This document shows positions 7,803 through 11,910 of a DNA stretch of 11,910 bases, piece by piece (within the stretch, counting starts at the first letter, position 1; each line of letters opens with the position of its first letter). Source of the DNA: JBBDRV01 sp040905285 (GTDB lineage Bacteria; Bacteroidota; Rhodothermia; Balneolales; Balneolaceae); NCBI GenBank assembly GCA_040905285.1, contig JBBDRV010000026.1, forward strand, positions 1-11,910, written 5' to 3'. The notes beneath the pieces were generated by a model. The model was not told the DNA's origin and searched no databases. It saw only the letters and a list, made by a program, of their open reading frames with translations. Made by a program: the position numbers and the translations under genes.

Positions 7803-8524
7803 CAGACGTTTACCTCTGTTTTATTCTTTTTGGGTGTGGGGGCCTGCAGCATATCGATGAAGTCAGCAGAGGCGTTTTCAAGCTCAAAAACAGTGCGGTT
7901 GATCCGGCCGATCAGGTAGTTGTAGAAACCGTATGCTATAATGCCGACGATCAGTCCGGTGGCGGTTGTAATCAGCGCTTCCCAAATACCCCCGGCCAGA
8001 ACGCTTGGGTTGACATTGCCCTCAAGCGACTGGATATCCATAAATGCACGGATCATTCCCGTAACGGTTCCGGTAAAGCCTACCAGCGGCGCGACACCTG
8101 CAATGGTAGCCAGCCAGTTCATCCTCTTTTCAAGACCGAAAATTTCCTTTTTGCCGGCGTTGTGGATGGCCTCCTCTATATCGCGGATGGGACGCCCGAG
8201 GCGCCGGATTCCGCTTTTAAGGATCCTTGCAAGAGGCTTGTCGTATCTGTCGCAGTGATCCAGTGCCCTCGCCTGATCACCTGTTTTCAGCAGGGACTCG
8301 ATATTATTCAGAAAGGGGTCGATCTCCATGGCCGAGCCATTTAAAAAGCGCCACCGTTCAGCAATCACATAGATAGCCAGCACGGACAGGAAAAAGAGAG
8401 GGATCATCAGAAGCCCTCCCTGCGAGAGGATTTCATAAAAAGACATGGAAGACTCTTCCATTAACATTTCACCCAGAGAATCGGCGGGTGCACCGTCAGT
8501 AGATTGAAACAAAAGATTGATCAT
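7802..8524 (-). CDS. exbB: ExbB/TolQ/MotA family proton channel protein
   Basis: A 240-residue inner-membrane protein that forms the pentameric channel around ExbD. Three hydrophobic helices are visible: about 36-56 (LLMIPLFFLSVLAIYVIAE), 137-158 containing the family signature APLVGFTGTVTGMIRAF, and 177-200 (WEALITTATGLIVGIIAYG). The cytoplasmic loop between helices 1 and 2 has the expected size. ATG at 8524 is used; a later Met (MLMEESSM or MSFYEIL) could be the true start, since the first 20 or so residues are not conserved in type. It lies 17 bases after the HU-SPOR gene and overlaps exbD by one base. A TolQ-like role in division is possible given the SPOR neighbour. Confidence 0.93.
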   Translation of the reverse strand: MINLLFQSTDGAPADSLGEMLMEESSMSFYEILSQGGLLMIPLFFLSVLAIYVIAERWRFLNGSAMEIDPFLNNIESLLKTGDQARALDHCDRYDKPLARILKSGIRRLGRPIRDIEEAIHNAGKKEIFGLEKRMNWLATIAGVAPLVGFTGTVTGMIRAFMDIQSLEGNVNPSVLAGGIWEALITTATGLIVGIIAYGFYNYLIGRINRTVFELENASADFIDMLQAPTPKKNKTEVNV

Positions 8525-8541
8525 GATTGCGTTTTGAGTGT

Positions 8542-9603
8542 TTACTGTATTAATCCGATAAAATGATTTTCACGATAATTTCGGGGGAGTTCGGAAACAG
8601 CCTCCCGGGCATCCGGTACCGATTCAAATTGCCCGATGCCAATCCGCCACATGGTGCCCATTTCCTCATTTTCAACAGCCGTTATCACAGCCCTGTAATT
8701 TTCATTCTCCAGTTGGTCTCTGATCAGTTCCGCCCTGTCCCCGTTGCGGATTGAATGAAGAATAATGCTGTAGTGACGTCCGTCCACAGATCGGGCTGTT
8801 CCGTGCAGTCCGTATTCCAGTGTTTCAGTCAATTCAACTTCTTCTATTCCGGAAGGCGCAAGTTGTTCCGTATCTTCCGGCTCTACAGCCTCTTCCGGAC
8901 CGGTTGACTCTGAAGCCGTATCACCACCGTCCTGCACGGATTCAGGTTCGGCTGCCCCGCCGGAATCCAGTCCGCCGGAGACGGCCGGCGACTCAGCCTG
9001 TGCGATTTCCGGTGTTCCGGAATCCCCGAACACCGGGTCCAGGACCCCCGTATCGAGGACCACGATAACCACGACTGCCACGGCTAAAATGGCTACGACA
9101 GTGGCTACCACCATTTCAACCGGATTTTTTTTCTTTTTTTCCGCCGCTTTTTTTGATGTTCCTGATGCTGAAACAGGGGGAACGGGGGCTTCGTGCTTCA
9201 GCAGTCCGTCTGCGGTTTTTGCGTTCCTGCCGGCTGAAACGGCCGACTCTTCAGTGGAAATGCCGTCCGGCCAGTCCGGATCACTGCTGTCGTCGTCTGT
9301 TTGAGGGGCCTGTTCCTTTATAGAACCGCCCGATTTTTCCCTTGCCCTGCTGATTTCAACAGGTTCCATGCCGGCATACTTATAATTGATTTCTGTTTGC
9401 AGTTCTTCAGACGGATCGAACGTCAGCTCCCCGTTTCCTGAGTAATAGAACAACCCGAGGCCTTTTATCTCCAGGGCTTTTCCCTTTTCCGCCGATTGCC
9501 TTACCCGGCCGGTCAGCTCGTCCAGCTGTTCCCCGATGGTTTCCCGGTCCATCCCTGTTTTCCCCTCCAGCAAATCTATAAGCTTCTCTTTGTCTACCTT
9601 CAT
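8542..9603 (-). CDS. HU-like domain / transmembrane / SPOR domain fusion protein
   Basis: A 353-residue bitopic membrane protein. Residues 1 to about 85 resemble an HU/IHF-like fold (HU-CCDC81 type): a helical MKVDKEKLIDLLEG start, then KGKALEIKGLGLFYYSGN, the equivalent of the HU GFGTF strand. A charged linker ends in the basic run KKAAEKKKK just before the membrane helix (about 162-184), so the N-terminus should be cytoplasmic. A Glu/Gly/Pro-rich linker (185-262) leads to a C-terminal SPOR domain (about 265-353), recognisable by HYSIILHSIRNGDRAELI and WRIGIGQFESVPDAREAV. SPOR domains bind glycan strands stripped of stem peptides at division septa. The architecture suggests a link between nucleoid or another cytoplasmic partner and the septal wall. 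DNA binding by the HU-like part is not shown. It is coupled to both neighbours by very short gaps. Confidence 0.85.
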   Translation of the reverse strand: MKVDKEKLIDLLEGKTGMDRETIGEQLDELTGRVRQSAEKGKALEIKGLGLFYYSGNGELTFDPSEELQTEINYKYAGMEPVEISRAREKSGGSIKEQAPQTDDDSSDPDWPDGISTEESAVSAGRNAKTADGLLKHEAPVPPVSASGTSKKAAEKKKKNPVEMVVATVVAILAVAVVVIVVLDTGVLDPVFGDSGTPEIAQAESPAVSGGLDSGGAAEPESVQDGGDTASESTGPEEAVEPEDTEQLAPSGIEEVELTETLEYGLHGTARSVDGRHYSIILHSIRNGDRAELIRDQLENENYRAVITAVENEEMGTMWRIGIGQFESVPDAREAVSELPRNYRENHFIGLIQ

Positions 9604-9604
9604 T

Positions 9605-9805
9605 CTATACTGCCTTTTTTTCCGGTGAAAACGTAACCAGGTTCCGGGGAGGCATCATCAAAACCTGCCCGTCTTCCATTTTTTTCTGGTGCTGCTTTCT
9701 GTGGGTCATTTCAAAACGACCAAGTCCTTCAACCTCTACACTGTTTCTTTTAATGAGCTCCTCGCGAACGATATCCCGCAGGGCCTTGATTACTTTGTTA
9801 TCCAT
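9605..9805 (-). CDS. Short HU-like DNA-binding family protein
   Basis: A 66-residue basic protein. The segment SVEVEGLGRFEM matches the HU/IHF element normally written K-x-x-GFG-x-F, and MMPPRNLVTFSPEK matches the HU C-terminal strand and helix start (IPASKVPAFKPGK type). Compared with a standard HU of about 90 residues it lacks roughly the first 20-25, i.e. most of the first helical hairpin used for dimerisation. The start is fixed by context: ATG at 9803-9805 lies 4 bases after the barrel stop. The next gene, also HU-like at its N-terminus, begins 1 base after its stop, so two HU-type domains are made side by side. It could pair with the HU part of its neighbour. It looks intact and in register with the operon, not a decayed fragment. 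Confidence 0.75.
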   Translation of the reverse strand: MDNKVIKALRDIVREELIKRNSVEVEGLGRFEMTHRKQHQKKMEDGQVLMMPPRNLVTFSPEKKAV

Positions 9806-9809
9806 ATTT

Positions 9810-11522
9810 CTAAAGACTTATTGTAATGCCGCCGTATACCTGGAACGGGCGTTCATTATATCCTTCCCATATCTCATATTCCTGACTCAGAAGATTCAGA
9901 ATTTTACCGTAGGCCCCGATCCTGTCCGTCAGCCTTAATTCAAGTTTCGTCCCGAGAGTCAGGAAAGGATCCAGTTCACGGCTTTCATAGGTCTCCCTCG
10001 GCCCGGTAAGGTTTCCCCAGGCTTCAAAAAGAAGTCTGTCAACAGGCCGGACCGTGACGGCTCCGGACAGTCTGTAAGTCTCTTCAAACGGCACCTGCCG
10101 GTCATCAGAAATTCGGGGAGCCTGAAAGTAGCCTTCAACATCAAACCAGAGCCTTTCTCTGATCAGGTCCACACTCATTCCGGCGAATACCTGCTGTATC
10201 GTCACATCCTCATAGCCCAGGGAGTAGTGGCCTTCAGCCGACCCGATTCCCGTCACAGGGTCCCGCCGCATAAAAACCGGATAGTTATTGCTGTTCTGAT
10301 AAGAAATACCTGTACGTATCTTGTTCCCTGCAATGGGTTCGATGATCACTTCAGCAATGGCTTTCAGGTTATAAGCGTGCATCAGCCGGTTGTCCGGCAG
10401 CAGGAAGCGATTCTCGCTATGGTAATCAAGGTGGGACAGCTGTTCCGGCTTTCCCCTGATATTCGCTGAAATGGTTAAGTAGTCCGACGGGTAATGCTCA
10501 ACTGTGATATCGGGCGAAACATACAGGGATGTGTTATCAGCGGCATCTCCTATATGATACATGCCCAGGGATGCGGACAGCTTTGTTTGATAGTTGAACA
10601 GACGCTGGTAGGCTCCCCTCAGCCCGGCCTGGTGCCAGGATTCATTTCCGCCGCCGTTCAGCTCATATCCGCCCGCCTGAATCTCCGTGCCCAGACGGTA
10701 GGTTTCATCGATCCTTTCACCCGCCCATGTATAACCTGCATCGGAGGCAACTCCCCACTCAGACAGGTCGGAAGTCAGCCCGAAAAACTCCTCGTCCAGC
10801 CCGATCGTATTGTAATAGGTGCTGAGCCCGATATCCAGGTGCTCTATGCTGTTCTGATATCTCTGGAGACGTGTTGCTGCATTAACAGCCGTATAGGATT
10901 TGCGCCCGGGGTCAACCTCCGCTCCCGGTGTGCCGATCTCCAGCAACGGAAGGTAGTTGAAATCGCTTTGCGCCCCTGCGGACACTCCAAGGACTGTCCG
11001 GTCACCTATTTTTCCCCGATACCTGGATTCGGCATCCAGATAGCGAAAAGAACTGTTCTGATCAAGATGACCTGCACTGGACGTATGATTCACAGAGCCG
11101 GAAAGCCACTGGTCCGGAGCAATCTCCCTGTTCAGATAAAGTTCAGCTTCCGGTGTGACAAAGTTGCCCGCTCCGAACCGACCGTAGCCGCTCCGGGAAT
11201 CTGCATAGGGGAACGCCCTGTACTCCGGAGCTTCGGGCCGGCTCAGCTCTCCCACAGGCAGTTGTGCGGCGATATCTGCACGATCTTCAAGAAAAGGGGA
11301 TCTTTCCGGGTCAACCTGATATACCCTGGAGCCCGGACTGAAACCAAGGATCGGCTGGCGCCGCAATCCCGGAAACCGGGCCCTGTACTGACTTCGTATT
11401 TCAATATCCTGCGGATCTATTTCCGGAAGCAGAGATCCCTCTGCATCCTGTCCGGACAAGGTTTCGGCATGGAGCATGCTACCTGCAATCAGGACTGTAA
11501 AAATAATTATCAATTTGTGCAT
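9810..11522 (-). CDS. Outer-membrane beta-barrel protein, TonB-dependent-receptor-like, no visible plug
   Basis: A 570-residue secreted protein. Residues 1-19 form a signal peptide (MHKLIIIFTVLIAGS, cleavage likely after LHA). After a short mature N-terminus with DIEIRSQYRARFPGLRRQP (39-57), the rest alternates polar and hydrophobic residues with many aromatics, as in a barrel. The last part, AYGKILNLLSQEYEIWEGY then VYGGITISL, matches the terminal strands of TonB-dependent receptors, but the last residue is Leu, not the usual aromatic. No plug domain, TonB box or carboxypeptidase-like N-terminal domain was recognised, and the length is short for a receptor. ATG at 11522 is chosen over GTG at 11534, which would put four extra residues ahead of the signal peptide. 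It heads the cluster, which suggests that its partner is the downstream ExbBD-TonB motor. The substrate is unknown. Confidence 0.8.
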   Translation of the reverse strand: MHKLIIIFTVLIAGSMLHAETLSGQDAEGSLLPEIDPQDIEIRSQYRARFPGLRRQPILGFSPGSRVYQVDPERSPFLEDRADIAAQLPVGELSRPEAPEYRAFPYADSRSGYGRFGAGNFVTPEAELYLNREIAPDQWLSGSVNHTSSAGHLDQNSSFRYLDAESRYRGKIGDRTVLGVSAGAQSDFNYLPLLEIGTPGAEVDPGRKSYTAVNAATRLQRYQNSIEHLDIGLSTYYNTIGLDEEFFGLTSDLSEWGVASDAGYTWAGERIDETYRLGTEIQAGGYELNGGGNESWHQAGLRGAYQRLFNYQTKLSASLGMYHIGDAADNTSLYVSPDITVEHYPSDYLTISANIRGKPEQLSHLDYHSENRFLLPDNRLMHAYNLKAIAEVIIEPIAGNKIRTGISYQNSNNYPVFMRRDPVTGIGSAEGHYSLGYEDVTIQQVFAGMSVDLIRERLWFDVEGYFQAPRISDDRQVPFEETYRLSGAVTVRPVDRLLFEAWGNLTGPRETYESRELDPFLTLGTKLELRLTDRIGAYGKILNLLSQEYEIWEGYNERPFQVYGGITISL

Positions 11523-11641
11523 GAGGGCTGACACGTGCTTGTTACGGATACTGGAATGTATGAAATTTTGTTTAGCAATTGAACGTCAGGAAGGTCGGAA
11601 GAAGATCGGATCAGGTGATCTTTTCATCCCGGCTACTGCCG

Positions 11642-11910
11642 TCAACGCACCATCTTCTTTTTGAGTGTGTGCAATTTATTAAACCAGAGTAATAAAGGGG
11701 CGAAAATAACTGTCATAATTAATGTAACACCATGGGTAACGGTTGCATATGTAAGGGCGGAAACCAGCGGCACAGAAAAAAGAAGCCATAAACTTTGCTG
11801 GACAAACAGGTGGTAGCTTCCAATGCCGCCCGGTGTGGGAATGGAGATGCCGACGGCTGAAATAACGGTGACTACCGTCGCCTCGACCAGGCCCAGATCA
11901 TAGCCGGTAT
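11642..11910 (-). CDS. Flippase-like integral membrane protein (lysylphosphatidylglycerol synthase TM-region / UPF0104 family), C-terminal part
   Basis: Only the last 88 residues lie in the window; the start is beyond the right edge. The translation contains VISAVGISIPTPGGIGSYH, the family's hallmark P-x-PGG-x-G(S/x)-x-(E/H) loop, flanked by hydrophobic helices (LWLLFSVPLVSALTYATV and VTLIMTVIFAPLLLWF). A basic tail HTLKKKMVR follows, consistent with a cytoplasmic C-terminus. Members include the membrane half of MprF, AglD and YbhN; roles range from lipid flipping to glycolipid export. The specific role is not readable from this piece. His replaces the commoner Glu after the PGG-x-G loop. It is co-directional with the barrel gene, 119 bases upstream of its start. 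Confidence 0.82.
   Translation of the reverse strand, partial: TGYDLGLVEATVVTVISAVGISIPTPGGIGSYHLFVQQSLWLLFSVPLVSALTYATVTHGVTLIMTVIFAPLLLWFNKLHTLKKKMVR

Noticed and set aside
9605..9805. Reading the short HU-like gene as a decayed pseudogene
   Set aside because: It starts 4 bases after the upstream stop, ends 1 base before the next start, has no internal stop or frameshift, and keeps the core HU motifs.
10494..11531. 345-residue plus-strand open frame antisense to the barrel gene
   Set aside because: The minus-strand frame has a signal peptide and barrel-like pattern that fit the operon. The plus-strand translation is Cys/Ile-rich with no recognisable fold and is a shadow frame.
11523..11534. 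GTG start giving four extra residues on the barrel protein
   Set aside because: ATG at 11522 places a normal signal peptide (Met, His, Lys, then hydrophobic core) at the N-terminus, so the longer form is less likely.
11602..11622. AAGATC...GATCTT inverted repeat after the flippase-like gene as a terminator
   Set aside because: A 6-bp AT-containing stem with a 9-base loop and no T run on the minus strand is too weak to call.

Overview
The window looks like chromosomal DNA from a Gram-negative bacterium of the broad Bacteroidota/Rhodothermota/Balneolota kind. This is inferred from a plugless TonB-receptor-like beta-barrel, ExbB/ExbD/TonB, an HU-like plus SPOR fusion protein, an N-acyl-D-amino-acid deacylase remnant, and the lack of clear Shine-Dalgarno sequences ahead of most starts. 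No rRNA, tRNA, CRISPR array, insertion sequence or phage gene was seen. The strongly acidic linkers of two envelope proteins would fit a salt-adapted organism, but that is only a hint.

Left part (1-4021): the 3' part of a tRNA nucleotidyltransferase/poly(A) polymerase gene (plus strand, cut by the window edge) converges on a Gfo/Idh/MocA-family oxidoreductase (minus strand). A gene-poor stretch of about 750 bases follows. It holds the remains of a secreted N-acyl-D-amino-acid deacylase (about 2687-2934) in which a signal peptide and N-terminal strand are joined, out of frame, to what looks like the C-terminal tail of the same family; nearly all of the catalytic domain is missing. A terminator-like hairpin with a T tract lies between this remnant and ispE.

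Middle part (3158-6512): ispE (isoprenoid precursor synthesis, MEP pathway) and glgP (glycogen phosphorylase) lie 22 bases apart on the plus strand and are probably co-transcribed. glgP converges on the next block.

Right part (6563-11522, minus strand): a tight six-gene cluster, in transcription order: a secreted outer-membrane beta-barrel without a visible plug, a 66-residue HU-like protein, an HU-like/transmembrane/SPOR fusion protein, ExbB, ExbD and TonB. Junctions are 4, 1, 17, -1 and 1 bases, so it is very likely one operon. The set joins possible nucleoid binding, denuded-peptidoglycan binding, a proton-motive-force motor and an outer-membrane barrel. This suggests a trans-envelope machine, perhaps acting at division in a Tol-Pal-like manner; this idea is inference. 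At the right edge is the C-terminal part of a flippase-like membrane protein (lysylphosphatidylglycerol synthase TM-region family), also on the minus strand and upstream of the operon.
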